A DNA stretch of 32,250 nucleotides, from contig JAJTGZ010000022.1 in assembly GCA_021299385.1 (NCBI GenBank), positions 1 to 32,250 of the forward strand, given 5' to 3'. A program made the translations under genes and the position numbers. The notes under the pieces are model-generated. The model worked only from the letters and a program-made list of their open reading frames with translations. It was not told where the DNA came from and did not search any database. This document shows positions 23,318 through 31,913 of the stretch, in pieces (the stretch's first letter is position 1; each line of letters starts with the position of its first letter). The DNA is from Phycisphaeraceae bacterium (lineage in GTDB: Bacteria; Planctomycetota; Phycisphaerae; Phycisphaerales; UBA1924).

Positions 23318-24193
23318 ATGAGTGAGGGACGCTTTTGGTTGTGCACATGGGTCAAGACGACCGACGGCTACAAGGCGTGGGTTATCAATCGTCCCAAGAT
23401 CGTCGGCAATGGCGCGACCTGGCAAGATACGTTGGATGATCTGGGTGGAGCAATCTGCCTGGCAACGGGGGACGGGGAAGGGCGGATGAGATTTGACCCT
23501 CCTGAGCCGACGGACGCGAGGATTTCGCAGTGGGCACATCCCAAGTTGTGCCGTCTTGATCCCGAGGGGGATGTGCGGCTAACCGAGCTTGACCCCCGCT
23601 GCTTTACGGGCGGGTTGTGCAAGGGGTGCGACAGGCCTGTCGGCAGCCGTACGAATGTGCCATTGGTTGCAATATGGCCAGGGGAGGGTGATCTCTGCTA
23701 TCCAAACTATATTGCTTATCCTTACCGTCCCGTGATGATCTCCGAGCGTTTATTCGCGCTGCTAACGCGGGCGGAACTGGCGACCTGTAGGATGATCCCC
23801 GTGCAACCAGCCCCACGCACCCGAAAGCGGTACATAGAACTGGTGCCGAAGCGGTTCATCCCACGGGTGGCGGTGCGTGGTTGGACGTGCTGGGGCACCC
23901 ACTGCAAAGCCTGTGGTGATACGGACGTATCCTGCACTCCTGATGCCGAGTTGAACTGGGCAACCAGCACAGTTACTGGGGTTGCGTCCTCGGCAGATGT
24001 GCCGAAGCGACCTCCCGCGATGCTCGCGTTTGGAAGCGTACATGACTGGGGACCAGTGCTGCCAATCGATCGCGCCTGCGATCTCGTGTGCAATCCCAAT
24101 GTGGCGGGTACGAGGATCTCAGAATTTGTTACTGTGCCCCCCGAACTTGTAGATAAGAACGTGAAACTGGCCAAGGCTAGAAAACTGCCATAA
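23318..24193 (+). CDS. Hypothetical protein with two CXXC motifs
   Basis: The 291-residue product has no signal peptide and I do not recognise its family with certainty. It has CKGC at 101-104 and CKAC(G) at 196-199, with further cysteines at 95 and 191, suggesting one or two zinc-binding knuckles. The N-terminus (WLCTWVKTTDGYKAWVINRPKI...GNGATW..TLDDL...ATGDGEG) and FALLTRAEL are distinctive. The layout is reminiscent of the double-CXXCG proteins of myxobacteria, some of which are immunity proteins, but this is only a resemblance. AGGA stands before the ATG. The gene is isolated downstream of a repeat cluster and converges on a small membrane protein gene; it looks like an accessory gene. 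Confidence 0.65.
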   Translation: MSEGRFWLCTWVKTTDGYKAWVINRPKIVGNGATWQDTLDDLGGAICLATGDGEGRMRFDPPEPTDARISQWAHPKLCRLDPEGDVRLTELDPRCFTGGLCKGCDRPVGSRTNVPLVAIWPGEGDLCYPNYIAYPYRPVMISERLFALLTRAELATCRMIPVQPAPRTRKRYIELVPKRFIPRVAVRGWTCWGTHCKACGDTDVSCTPDAELNWATSTVTGVASSADVPKRPPAMLAFGSVHDWGPVLPIDRACDLVCNPNVAGTRISEFVTVPPELVDKNVKLAKARKLP

Positions 24194-24254
24194 AGCAGGC
24201 TGTGCGTAGACCGCCGCGCGGTTCACTAGCACAAAACACCCCAAAGCCGTCCAT

Positions 24255-24674
24255 TCACACCCTCTGCCGCGGATCCCCGCTATACGCCGGCTCATGCAAA
24301 ACCCGCTTGCCCGGCGGCCTGCCCGGTTGTGCCCCCGCGTGCCCTGGGGGGTTGCGTGGGGGTGGCTCGGCGTCGTGGGTGTGGTGGGCATAAGCCGCCG
24401 CGCTGGCACTCCCCGGCGCCTCCAGGCCCGGCGTGTGCGTGCCGAGTGTTCGGCGGTGTGCGGCCTCGCGGCGTTGCACGGCCTCGCGCCAGATCGCCCA
24501 GCACGTCGGGCCGGGGAGTGTCAGCAGGCCGATGACGATCAGCAGCTCGCTGGTGCGTAGCCCGGCAAAGAGGCCGGGGGCGAAGACCCAGATCATCACA
24601 CCAGCACCGAGGACCGAGACAACGCACGCCAGCAGCATCGAGCGCTTGGGCGAGAGGAATGTGTGCATCGACAT
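24255..24674 (-). CDS. Small membrane protein, function unknown
   Basis: The 139-residue product has two hydrophobic helices (about 12-39, from MLLACVVSVLGAGVMIWVF; and about 43-63, from ELLIVIGLLTLPGP), then a basic, proline-rich soluble tail. No family is recognised. An in-frame ATG at residue 3 (24668) is an alternative start, and the ribosome site is weak. The proline-rich tail may be poorly conserved. The antisense frames over the same bases have no membrane or domain pattern. Confidence 0.5.
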   Translation of the reverse strand: MSMHTFLSPKRSMLLACVVSVLGAGVMIWVFAPGLFAGLRTSELLIVIGLLTLPGPTCWAIWREAVQRREAAHRRTLGTHTPGLEAPGSASAAAYAHHTHDAEPPPRNPPGHAGAQPGRPPGKRVLHEPAYSGDPRQRV

Positions 24675-25080
24675 GGAAAAGTTCTTTGCTCGGCCGGGGC
24701 CAGAAAAAACCCGGCCAGCAAGCCGATTGCTCGGCAGGCGGGCAGGGGGAGTGTCAAGACGCGGGGGATGTACAGATGTGTAGCCAGATTGTCGTGGACA
24801 TTCGTAGCCACGCCGGCGTGCATCGGCAACTTTGGAGCGCGGGCAAGAGCACGAGCGACAAGAAGTTCAACGCGCGGCGGATCGGTGCCCGGCCAAGGCA
24901 GCCAAGCGCGCCGGGGCCGCTGCGCCGGAGCAAGGGTTGTTGCTCACTTGAGGGCGTGCCCGCTGCTAGCATCGAGCCCGCGATGTGGCGGGTTGTGCTT
25001 GTTGGCCCCTTGGCGGGGCTGGTGTCGGAAGAGTGGTGCCGGGGGCGGTGGGGTGTTGCGGGCTATCGTGGGGATCACTG
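24675..25080. other. Divergent intergenic region upstream of bamA
   Basis: About 400 bases with no supported gene. GGCCGGG at 24692-24698 can pair with CCCGGCC at 24710-24716. Frames open here run into bamA in the wrong phase or lack any pattern. GGGG lies a few bases before the bamA ATG at 25081. Confidence 0.4.
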
Positions 25081-27654
25081 ATGCACCAGCACGCTCACTT
25101 GAACAGACGGGTACGAATATCAGGGCCGACGCCGGCGTTGCTGGCCGCGCTCGCGGGGTTGCTGCTGGGCGTGCCTGCGAAGATCGCCTGCGCCCAAGCC
25201 CCGGCCCCGACACCACCGGCGGGCACGGGCGTCGTCGAAGTCATCGACGAGCGCTTGGCCGCGATGGACTCGCGGCCGGTGCGCGACGTGGTCTTTATCA
25301 ACCTCAAGGCCGCCGAGGAGGCGCTGGTGCGCAACCAGGTGCGGGTGCTGGTGGGCCAGCCGCTGGAATCCGAGACTGTCCGCGAGGACGTCCGCCGGAT
25401 GGCCCGGCTGGGGCTGTTCGAGAAGATCCAGGCCAGCGTGCAACTCCTCGACGACGGCGGGGTGGTCGTTACCTACAACCTCACCCCCGCGCCGATCGTG
25501 CAGGACGTGCAAGCGGCAGGGAACCGCGAGATCCCCGACGCCGACCTCGCGGCGGTGGTGGGGATCCAGGCAGGGATCCCGGCCAACCAGTTCCTGCTCG
25601 ACGGGGCCAAACGCCGGATTGTGCAGTTGTACCAGCAGCGTGGGTTTTATCAGGTGGATGTAACGATCGACACCAAGGAGCTGGCTGAGCGGGGGATCGT
25701 GGTCTTCCGCATCCGCGAGGGCGACCCGGTGAAGGTTACGAGGATCGTCTTTGAGGGCAACGCGAACATTGAGAGCGATGAACTCGAGGGGAGCACCCTG
25801 ACGCGCGAGTGGTCGCTGATCGACCTTTCGCCTGGGGGCGTGTCAATCTCGCCAAAGTTGAAACTCGACGAGCCGATCCGCGTGGCGACGGTGCGCGAGC
25901 CGCGCCAGCGCAAGGGGCGCAAGGGGTACATCGACCAGGACGACATGGCTGCGGACATCGCCAGCCTGGAGGGTTTGTACGCCAACAAGGGGTATTTGCG
26001 TGCGCGTGTGGACCGCGAGATCATCATCTCGCCGAACAACCGCGAGGCGGTGGTGAAGTTTGTCGTCGATGAGGGGCCCAGGTTCACGGTGCGTGGCATC
26101 CAGGTGGTGCAGGAGGACAACACGCCCGACGGGTCGGAAGAGCCGACGCAGATCATCAGCCCTCGGCAGGCGGCAACGCTGATGCCCCTTCGGGCTGGCG
26201 AGGCGCTCTCGACAGACGGGGTGACGCAGGCGGGCTTTGCTCTGCGCGACGCCTATTTGCAGATGGGGTTCGTGGACACGTCGATCCGGGCCTTCACCAG
26301 GCAGATCGACAACGGCACGCAGGCGGACGTGATCTTCATCGTCAGCGAGAGCAGCCGGGCGATGACCGGGATGATCACCGTCAAGGGCAACGAGGCGACG
26401 CAGAGCAAGGTCGTCCGCCGGATGATTACTGTCAAGCCCGATCAGCCCCTCAACGGCGTGGCGCTGCGCGAGACCGAGCGGAGGCTGGTCGACAGCGGCA
26501 TCTTCGACCGCAACGCCATCCGCGTAACGACACAGCGCGAGGACTCGCAAAACCCCGGCTACCGCGACATCCTCGTCGAGGTCGCCGAGACCAACACCGG
26601 CTCGTTCAGCTTCGGCGCCAGCGCCAGCAGCGACGGCGGCGTCGTCGGGCAGGTCTCGCTGACGCAGCGGAACTTTGATATCTTCGACACGCCCGACTCG
26701 TTCGGTGAGTTCTTCAGCGGCAAGGCCTTCCGGGGTGCGCAGCAGACCTTCAACCTCACGCTCGCGCCGGGCAGCCAGACGCAGAACTACGTCCTCTCGC
26801 TGAGCAACCCCTACCTCTTCGACACAGACTATTCAGGCTCGGCGGCCGTGGGCTACCGCCGGCGCGACTTTGATACCTACAACGAGGGGCGCACCTTCCT
26901 CAGCCTGGGCGTGGGGCGGCGCTTCGGCGAGGTCTGGTCCGGCTCAGTCTCGGCACGCGGTGAACTGGTCAACATCAGCAGCATCGACAACGACGCCGCG
27001 ACGGCCGTCATCAAGGAGCGGGGGACCAACGAGCTGACGGGCCTGAAGGCCCAGATGAGCCGGCGGTCGCTGGACAGGAACATCCGCCCCACCCGCGGGA
27101 CCATCCTGGGTTTCGGTGCCGAGCAGTTCGGCCTGCTGGGCGGGGACTTCACCTTCACCAAATTCAACGCCGATGCCGCCGCGTACATCCCCATCGACGA
27201 GGACGCGCTGGGCAAGCGCACCGTGCTGCTGCTGCGGACCTCGGCCGGGTACATCCCGCAGAGCACCGACGACGTGCCGTTCTACGAAAACTTCAACCTC
27301 GGCGGGCGCGACTTCCGCGGCTTTAGGTTCCAGGGCGTCGGCCCGCGCGGCGTGCAGACCAACGGCTCTCCCTCGGCTGACTCCATCGGCGGCACGTTCA
27401 GCTTCTTCGCCGGCGCACAGATCGAAAAGCCGCTGGTTGGCGAGACGATCTCGGTGGTTGTCTTCACCGATACGGGCACGCTGCTCAACGAGGTAAGCCT
27501 AGATGAATATCGAGCCTCGGTGGGCATAGGCCTTCGGCTGTACATCCCGCAGCTCGGGCCGGTGCCGCTGGCCTTCGACTTTGCCAGGGCCTTCGTCAGG
27601 GAGGACTTTGACCAAACGCGGCTTTTCAGTTTCTCCCTAGACGTGCCCTTCTGA
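25081..27654 (+). CDS. bamA: Outer membrane protein assembly factor BamA (Omp85)
   Basis: The 857-residue product begins MHQHAHLNRR, with a signal peptide ending near AKIACAQA. An open frame to 24985 adds no sensible sequence. The N-terminal half holds POTRA-type repeats (VRVLVGQPLESETVREDVRRMARLGLFEKIQ; AGNREIPDADL...FLLDGAKRRIVQLYQQRGFYQVDV; FEGNANI.SDEL; VKGNEATQSKVVRRMITVKPDQPLN). The C-terminal half is the 16-strand barrel, with FNLGGRDFRGFRFQGVGPRG in the place of the VRGF lock loop, FTDTGTL as the FxDxG strand (about 796) and a final aromatic. It folds beta-barrel proteins into the outer membrane, so the organism is diderm with a working Bam system. coaD follows 27 bp downstream. Confidence 0.93.
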   Translation: MHQHAHLNRRVRISGPTPALLAALAGLLLGVPAKIACAQAPAPTPPAGTGVVEVIDERLAAMDSRPVRDVVFINLKAAEEALVRNQVRVLVGQPLESETVREDVRRMARLGLFEKIQASVQLLDDGGVVVTYNLTPAPIVQDVQAAGNREIPDADLAAVVGIQAGIPANQFLLDGAKRRIVQLYQQRGFYQVDVTIDTKELAERGIVVFRIREGDPVKVTRIVFEGNANIESDELEGSTLTREWSLIDLSPGGVSISPKLKLDEPIRVATVREPRQRKGRKGYIDQDDMAADIASLEGLYANKGYLRARVDREIIISPNNREAVVKFVVDEGPRFTVRGIQVVQEDNTPDGSEEPTQIISPRQAATLMPLRAGEALSTDGVTQAGFALRDAYLQMGFVDTSIRAFTRQIDNGTQADVIFIVSESSRAMTGMITVKGNEATQSKVVRRMITVKPDQPLNGVALRETERRLVDSGIFDRNAIRVTTQREDSQNPGYRDILVEVAETNTGSFSFGASASSDGGVVGQVSLTQRNFDIFDTPDSFGEFFSGKAFRGAQQTFNLTLAPGSQTQNYVLSLSNPYLFDTDYSGSAAVGYRRRDFDTYNEGRTFLSLGVGRRFGEVWSGSVSARGELVNISSIDNDAATAVIKERGTNELTGLKAQMSRRSLDRNIRPTRGTILGFGAEQFGLLGGDFTFTKFNADAAAYIPIDEDALGKRTVLLLRTSAGYIPQSTDDVPFYENFNLGGRDFRGFRFQGVGPRGVQTNGSPSADSIGGTFSFFAGAQIEKPLVGETISVVVFTDTGTLLNEVSLDEYRASVGIGLRLYIPQLGPVPLAFDFARAFVREDFDQTRLFSFSLDVPF

Positions 27655-27681
27655 GACCGACGCGACAGAGTGAGCCTGCCC

Positions 27682-28233
27682 ATGCCGACGCACGTTGCCA
27701 TCTTTCCGGGCAGTTTCGACCCTGTAACCAACGGGCACCTGGACGTGATCACCCGCGGGCGCAGGCTCTTTGACCGCATCATCGTCGCCGTTGGCCGCAA
27801 CCCGGGCAAGGACGCGCTCTTTACCATCGACGAACGCGTGGCGATGCTGCGCGAGCTGGTCAAAGGCTCCGACGCGCCCGACGCCGCGCCCGTCAGCGTC
27901 GAAAGCTTCGAGGGCCTGACCGTCGACTTTGCCCGCAGCGCGGGGGCCGCAGTGCTGCTCCGCGGCATCCGCAACCTCTCTGACCTGCAGAGCGAGGTGC
28001 AGCAGGCGCTGACCAACCGGGCCATCGCCAACATCGAGACCGCCTTCGTCGTCGCCGGGCAAGACTTTGCCTACACCAGCTCCTCGCTCATCCGCCAGCT
28101 CACGGCCATGGGGCACGACCTGCACCCCCTGCGCTCGATGGTCCCCGAACTGGTCGTCCAGGCCCTGGCCCGCAAAAAGCGCGAGGGGCACCCGCTGCTC
28201 GCCCGGATCACGGCACTCAAGGACGAGGCATAG
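27682..28233 (+). CDS. coaD: Phosphopantetheine adenylyltransferase
   Basis: The 183-residue cytoplasmic enzyme adenylates 4'-phosphopantetheine, the penultimate step of coenzyme A synthesis. Motifs are AIFPGSFDPVTNGHLDVI (the TNGH nucleotidyl-transferase signature), VAVGRNPGK, LLRGIRNLSDLQSE and the C-terminal TSSSLIRQL. Length is slightly above the usual ~160 residues because of a short tail. A GTG at 27670 in the same frame would add four residues. The 27-bp gap after bamA suggests cotranscription. A 53-nt hairpin repeat follows 13 bp past the stop. Confidence 0.94.
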   Translation: MPTHVAIFPGSFDPVTNGHLDVITRGRRLFDRIIVAVGRNPGKDALFTIDERVAMLRELVKGSDAPDAAPVSVESFEGLTVDFARSAGAAVLLRGIRNLSDLQSEVQQALTNRAIANIETAFVVAGQDFAYTSSSLIRQLTAMGHDLHPLRSMVPELVVQALARKKREGHPLLARITALKDEA

Positions 28234-28246
28234 AAACCGTGCCGGC

Positions 28247-28299
28247 ACCCGGTGGGGCGGGCTTCCAGCCCGCCGCCTTGGATTTCTCAAAAAGCCTCT
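28247..28299 (+). repeat. 53-nt dispersed repeat, copy 3
   Basis: This copy lies between the convergent coaD and sixA genes. It contains the perfect 8-bp stem GGCGGGCT-TCC-AGCCCGCC at 28256-28274 and the TTGGATTTCT tail. The stem could also serve as a terminator for either gene. Confidence 0.75.
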
Positions 28300-28327
28300 C
28301 AAACACACCGGCGCGGGCTGGCACGCA

Positions 28328-28849
28328 TCACCCGCCCGGCTCGTCGTCCAGCAGGCGGAGAGCCTCAACAAACCTCCCCCCACCCGGCCGCATAACCCCG
28401 GCGAAGCGCATCACGAGCCCCTCGCCCGTGCGCAACTCCCCTGTCCAGGTACGTTCGTGCGTCTGCGGAGATTCCAGCAGTGCGTGCGCGAGCAGGCTGA
28501 GCGTCGGGTTGTGCCCGACAAGCACGAGCACGCCCTGTGCGGTCGCGTGCTCGATCGCTGATTCAATCTGCTCGGGCATATCAGCGTGAGTGCTCAGGCG
28601 GTTGTCGATCTCAACTTCAACCCGCAAGGCACCCGCGACGATCCGTGCCGTCTGCTCGGCACGCACAAGGGGTGAGGAAACGATGCGTACACCCTCACCC
28701 ATCCAGCCGCGCTGCTGGAAAAGCCCGGCAATATGGCGCGCCTGTCGCTCCCCACGCGCAGTCAAGGCCCTGACCTCGTCGGTGCCGTCAGGCATCGGGC
28801 GCTCGGCGTTGCCGTGGCGCAGCAGCACCAGCGTCGCGACCTCGCTCAT
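28328..28849 (-). CDS. sixA: SixA-like phosphohistidine phosphatase (histidine phosphatase family)
   Basis: The 173-residue protein starts MSEVATLVLLRHGNAE, with the catalytic RHG. It continues with LTARGERQARHIA, SSPLVRAEQTA and LVLVGHNPTLS, the second catalytic His, as in SixA. SixA removes phosphate from phosphohistidine in HPt domains and in PTS-type proteins. The ATG overlaps the TGA of the upstream histidine kinase gene (ATGA), so the two are likely translationally coupled, which points to a shared signalling role. The longer frame to 28912 lies inside the kinase gene and adds no family sequence. Confidence 0.88.
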   Translation of the reverse strand: MSEVATLVLLRHGNAERPMPDGTDEVRALTARGERQARHIAGLFQQRGWMGEGVRIVSSPLVRAEQTARIVAGALRVEVEIDNRLSTHADMPEQIESAIEHATAQGVLVLVGHNPTLSLLAHALLESPQTHERTWTGELRTGEGLVMRFAGVMRPGGGRFVEALRLLDDEPGG

Positions 28850-30288
28850 GCAGCGCCCCCGATGCTCCTGGCCTGGCTCCGCTCGATCTGGCACCACGGC
28901 AGCTCCGCCCACACGCGCGTCCCCTGCCCCCAGGTGCTCGTCAGGCCAACCTCGCCCTTGAGCACGCCCACGGCATGCTTGACGATCGCCAACCCCAGCC
29001 CCGTCCCCCGGCGGGTTGAAAAACCCGTCCGTGCCGGATCAACTTGATAAAACCTCTCCCACACACGCTCCTGGTGCGCCAGCGGTATCCCCTGCCCGCT
29101 GTCGGCTACCTCGATGCGCACGCCCGCACCCGTGCGGGTAATCTGCGCTTGGATCGTTGAGTCTGCGTACGCGAACTTCACCGCGTTGTCGATAAAGTTC
29201 CGCAAGATCAGCCCGATGAGCCGCCGGTCGCCGGCAAAGCCGTTGCACCCCGGGTCCAGCACCAGGTGCAGCCTGATGTTCTTGCCCGCGCACGCAGGGT
29301 CGAACGTCTGACGGATGCTGGCAACCAACTCGGGCCAAGAGATCGGCTCGATCTCGACACTGAGCGTGGGCGTCTCGAGCCTGGAGAGGTCCATGAGGTC
29401 GTGGACGAGTTCCTCCAGCCGCATCGCGTGCGTGCCGATGGTGCCCATCAACTTGCCGCGCATCACAGGCTCATCGATCGCGCCGCCAGCGAGCGTCTCG
29501 GTCGCGGCCTTGATCGCCGCGATCGGCGTGCGCAGCTCGTGGCTGGCATTGGCGACAAAGTCCGTCTGCATCTGCACCGCCTGCGCCAGGCTCGTGATGT
29601 CGCGCAGCACCAGCAGCACGCCGAAAACACCCGTCCCCCACGCGTTGGGCAGCGGCGCGGCAGCCACGTCAAAGACCCTCGGCCCCGCCTCCGTCGTCAG
29701 CGTTACTCGCCCCGACCCGCTCGTGCCCTTGTGCGCGGCGTGGTGCAGGTCCAGAATCTCACGCCGCGTCAAAAGCCCCTGCACCGGCCGGCCCGCAAGC
29801 GTCCCACGCGGGGCGGCAAAGAGCCGCTCGGCCGCGGCGTTACACATGAGCACCTCGTCGGCCTGGTCGGTAACAATCACCGGGTCCACGAGCGCATCGA
29901 GCACCGACTCAAGGTTGCGCCCCTTCTTAGCCGTCTCCTTGACCTGCGTCGCCATCCGCTGGCCCAGTTGCCCGAGGGTTGTGCGAAGTTCCGCCAGTTC
30001 GTCCTGCGGGCCACCCTGCACGCTGCTCGTCAGCGAGCGTGCGGCCTCGACGGACGGCCCGTGCCCCGGCGCGAGCATCCGCCGAACTTCTGCCGTGATC
30101 CGCTCGACCTGCGCACCACGACGCAACGACCACGCCACGACCAACCCCACGCCCGCGGCGATCCCCAGCAGCGACAACCCCACACGCACCGACACCGGCA
30201 ACGCCGTCGCCACGGTGAGCACACCGGCCAACCCCGCAACAAGCACGGCCAGCACTGGCAGCAGGTTTTCCTTCCACCCCGGACGCAT
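28846..30288 (-). CDS. PhoR-type membrane sensor histidine kinase
   Basis: The 480-residue product has two membrane helices in the first 55 residues with almost no periplasmic loop. A PAS domain follows at about 125-235 (LVDPVIVTDQADEVLMCNAAAERLF). Then comes the HisKA H-box NASHELRTPIAAIKAATETL (His about 250) and the HATPase domain with N-box FIDNAVKFA, G1 ADSGQGIP, F-box RFYQVD and G2 GTGLGLAIVKH. All catalytic motifs look intact. It resembles phosphate sensor PhoR, but no phoB, pstS or other regulator gene is next to it, so the signal is unknown. A GTG two codons upstream (30294) is an alternative start. It overlaps sixA by four bases. Confidence 0.9.
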   Translation of the reverse strand: MRPGWKENLLPVLAVLVAGLAGVLTVATALPVSVRVGLSLLGIAAGVGLVVAWSLRRGAQVERITAEVRRMLAPGHGPSVEAARSLTSSVQGGPQDELAELRTTLGQLGQRMATQVKETAKKGRNLESVLDALVDPVIVTDQADEVLMCNAAAERLFAAPRGTLAGRPVQGLLTRREILDLHHAAHKGTSGSGRVTLTTEAGPRVFDVAAAPLPNAWGTGVFGVLLVLRDITSLAQAVQMQTDFVANASHELRTPIAAIKAATETLAGGAIDEPVMRGKLMGTIGTHAMRLEELVHDLMDLSRLETPTLSVEIEPISWPELVASIRQTFDPACAGKNIRLHLVLDPGCNGFAGDRRLIGLILRNFIDNAVKFAYADSTIQAQITRTGAGVRIEVADSGQGIPLAHQERVWERFYQVDPARTGFSTRRGTGLGLAIVKHAVGVLKGEVGLTSTWGQGTRVWAELPWCQIERSQARSIGGAA

Positions 30289-30328
30289 GAACACAGGTTA
30301 GTCGGATCAGACCCAGATCGCGGCCCCC

Positions 30329-30428
30329 GGGTACCCCGGACCTCCGGGCCGGGCTTCCCATCTACCACCTATCTGCGTTCGGTGAGCCAACGAGTTCAAG
30401 ACGCCCGGCCCGGAGGTCCGGGGTACCC
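30329..30428. repeat. 26-bp perfect inverted repeat with 48-bp loop at the mutY 3' end
   Basis: 30329-30354 and 30403-30428 are exact reverse complements, each beginning or ending with GGGTACCCCGGACC-type sequence. The right arm lies inside mutY and encodes its last residues (YPGPPGRA), while the left arm is intergenic. The structure looks like a mobile palindromic unit that has been captured at a gene end. Confidence 0.85.
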
Positions 30429-31559
30429 AAATGCGCCCACCCCCATCTCGATCGCACGCCTAGCCGCAGTAGAGATTCCCAGCCCCTGCAACGCACCCGG
30501 CTGCACCCACTTTCGCCCCGCCCCTCCCTTACGCCGGCACGCAACCGCACGCACGGCAAAGACCACAAACCGGATCGTCCGGTGCGTCGTCTGGTGCACA
30601 AACCCCCCCGCACGCACAAGCCTGGCACCATCGGCGGATTTCATGACCGCAAACTCGGCGACCTGCTGCTGCGTCGGGCGTTTGGCGCACTCGAGCGTCG
30701 GCGCTTGCCACATCTTCGACCACATCCCACTCTCGGCACGCTGCTCGACGAGCACGCGCCCGCCGGCATCGATGACAACGACCACCGCGCACACGAGCCT
30801 CTTCTTGACGCTCACCCCCTTGGGCCTGGGGATCACCCCGACAAGCCCCTTGGCCCTTGCCAGGCAGTGGCCCGCAAGCGGGCAAGACCCGCACCGCGCC
30901 TGGGCGGGCATCGGCAGGCAGATCGTTGCGCCCAGTTCCATCAGACCTTCGTTCAGGCGTGCATACGCGGGCAACTTTTCCGCCGAGCCGAGGGCATCGA
31001 GCAAACCCCCGGCACGTTCCCACGCCCATGCCGACGCCTCCTTGCCGGTCGCCTCGTGCGCGTCCAGCCGTTGAAGCACGCGCTGGACGTTGGCATCGAC
31101 CAGCGGCGCACGCCGATGAAACACAATCGACGCGACCGCCCCAGCCGTGTACGAACCCACACCCGGCAACCGGCGAAGCTCGGCCACGTCCTCGGGCACG
31201 CGACCGTCAAACTGCTCGGCGATCACCCTCGCCGCGGCGTGCAGGTTGCGCGCCCGGCGGTAATACCCAAGGCCCGACCACAACGCCAGCACGTCCACCT
31301 CATCGGCCCGGGCAAGCGCCGCTACAGATGGGAACCGCTCCAAAAACCGCTCCAGATACGCCTCCACCCGCGTTATCTGCGTCTGCTGCGACATCGCCTC
31401 GGCGACCAGGCACGTATACGGATCACGCGGCACCGGCGAAGTGCCCAGGTCCGTTCGCCACGCCAGCGGGCGTGCGGCACCCTCAAACCACGAAACCACC
31501 AGCCCGGCAATCTCCCGGTCGCGCGCGGCTTCTGCGACCCCCAGGGCCTCGCCAGGCAC
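30396..31559 (-). CDS. mutY: A/G-specific adenine glycosylase MutY
   Basis: The chosen GTG gives 387 residues: GAGG of the previous gene's end stands five bases before it. A GTG at 31565 and a TTG at 31595 are alternatives. The enzyme removes adenine mispaired with 8-oxoguanine. Seen are EAMSQQTQITRV (catalytic Glu), SGLGYYRRARNL, LPGVGSYTAGAVASI (helix-hairpin-helix), PLVDANVQRVLQR (catalytic Asp) and a four-cysteine cluster region. The C-terminal ~130 residues form the NUDIX-like recognition domain. The cluster spacing is C-x8-C-x2-C-x5-C rather than the usual first gap of six. The last residues are encoded by the palindrome above. Confidence 0.93.
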   Translation of the reverse strand: MPGEALGVAEAARDREIAGLVVSWFEGAARPLAWRTDLGTSPVPRDPYTCLVAEAMSQQTQITRVEAYLERFLERFPSVAALARADEVDVLALWSGLGYYRRARNLHAAARVIAEQFDGRVPEDVAELRRLPGVGSYTAGAVASIVFHRRAPLVDANVQRVLQRLDAHEATGKEASAWAWERAGGLLDALGSAEKLPAYARLNEGLMELGATICLPMPAQARCGSCPLAGHCLARAKGLVGVIPRPKGVSVKKRLVCAVVVVIDAGGRVLVEQRAESGMWSKMWQAPTLECAKRPTQQQVAEFAVMKSADGARLVRAGGFVHQTTHRTIRFVVFAVRAVACRRKGGAGRKWVQPGALQGLGISTAARRAIEMGVGAFGYPGPPGRAS

Positions 31560-31566
31560 AGGCACC

Positions 31567-31866
31567 TCAGAGCGTCGGCGGGTCGATCGTGGCAAGCACG
31601 CTCTCCAACGCGGCCTTGACCGGCGCCCACTTCGCCCCCGGCGACTTGCCGACCGTCAACCAGTCCTCGTGCAGCAGCAAGTTGACCACACCCGGAATCG
31701 CAAGCACCGCGCGGGCGAGCGGGTCCCCAGCCGCAGCATGGGCCTCCCGATACGCCCTCGACCCCACGGCCACGCGGGCATCGAGCACGCACTTGAGGGC
31801 GTTGGGGTTGGGCGTCTCTTGATACTGCTGCACACGAATAGGCACGCCGAAATCGTAGGGGCTCAT
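31567..31866 (-). CDS. Nfu/NifU N-terminal-domain small protein
   Basis: The 99-residue product carries the Nfu N-terminal motif (TPNPNALKCVLD), followed by AGDPLARAVLAIPGVVNLLLHEDWLTVGKSPGAKWAPV, which matches that domain. The C-terminal CXXC scaffold domain of full Nfu proteins is missing. Its stop codon is within a few bases of the mutY start, so the two are probably co-translated. Because MutY needs a 4Fe-4S cluster, a role in Fe-S delivery or handling is an attractive inference but is not shown by the sequence. Confidence 0.82.
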   Translation of the reverse strand: MSPYDFGVPIRVQQYQETPNPNALKCVLDARVAVGSRAYREAHAAAGDPLARAVLAIPGVVNLLLHEDWLTVGKSPGAKWAPVKAALESVLATIDPPTL

Positions 31867-31913
31867 CCATCGACGCCCCCGGCAGCCTTCACCTGCGCGA
31901 TAGACTCGTCCCT

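Noticed and set aside
24663-25688. 341-codon frame overlapping the start of bamA
   Set aside because: It runs out of phase through the BamA coding sequence and consists of Arg/Gly/Pro-rich composition without motifs.
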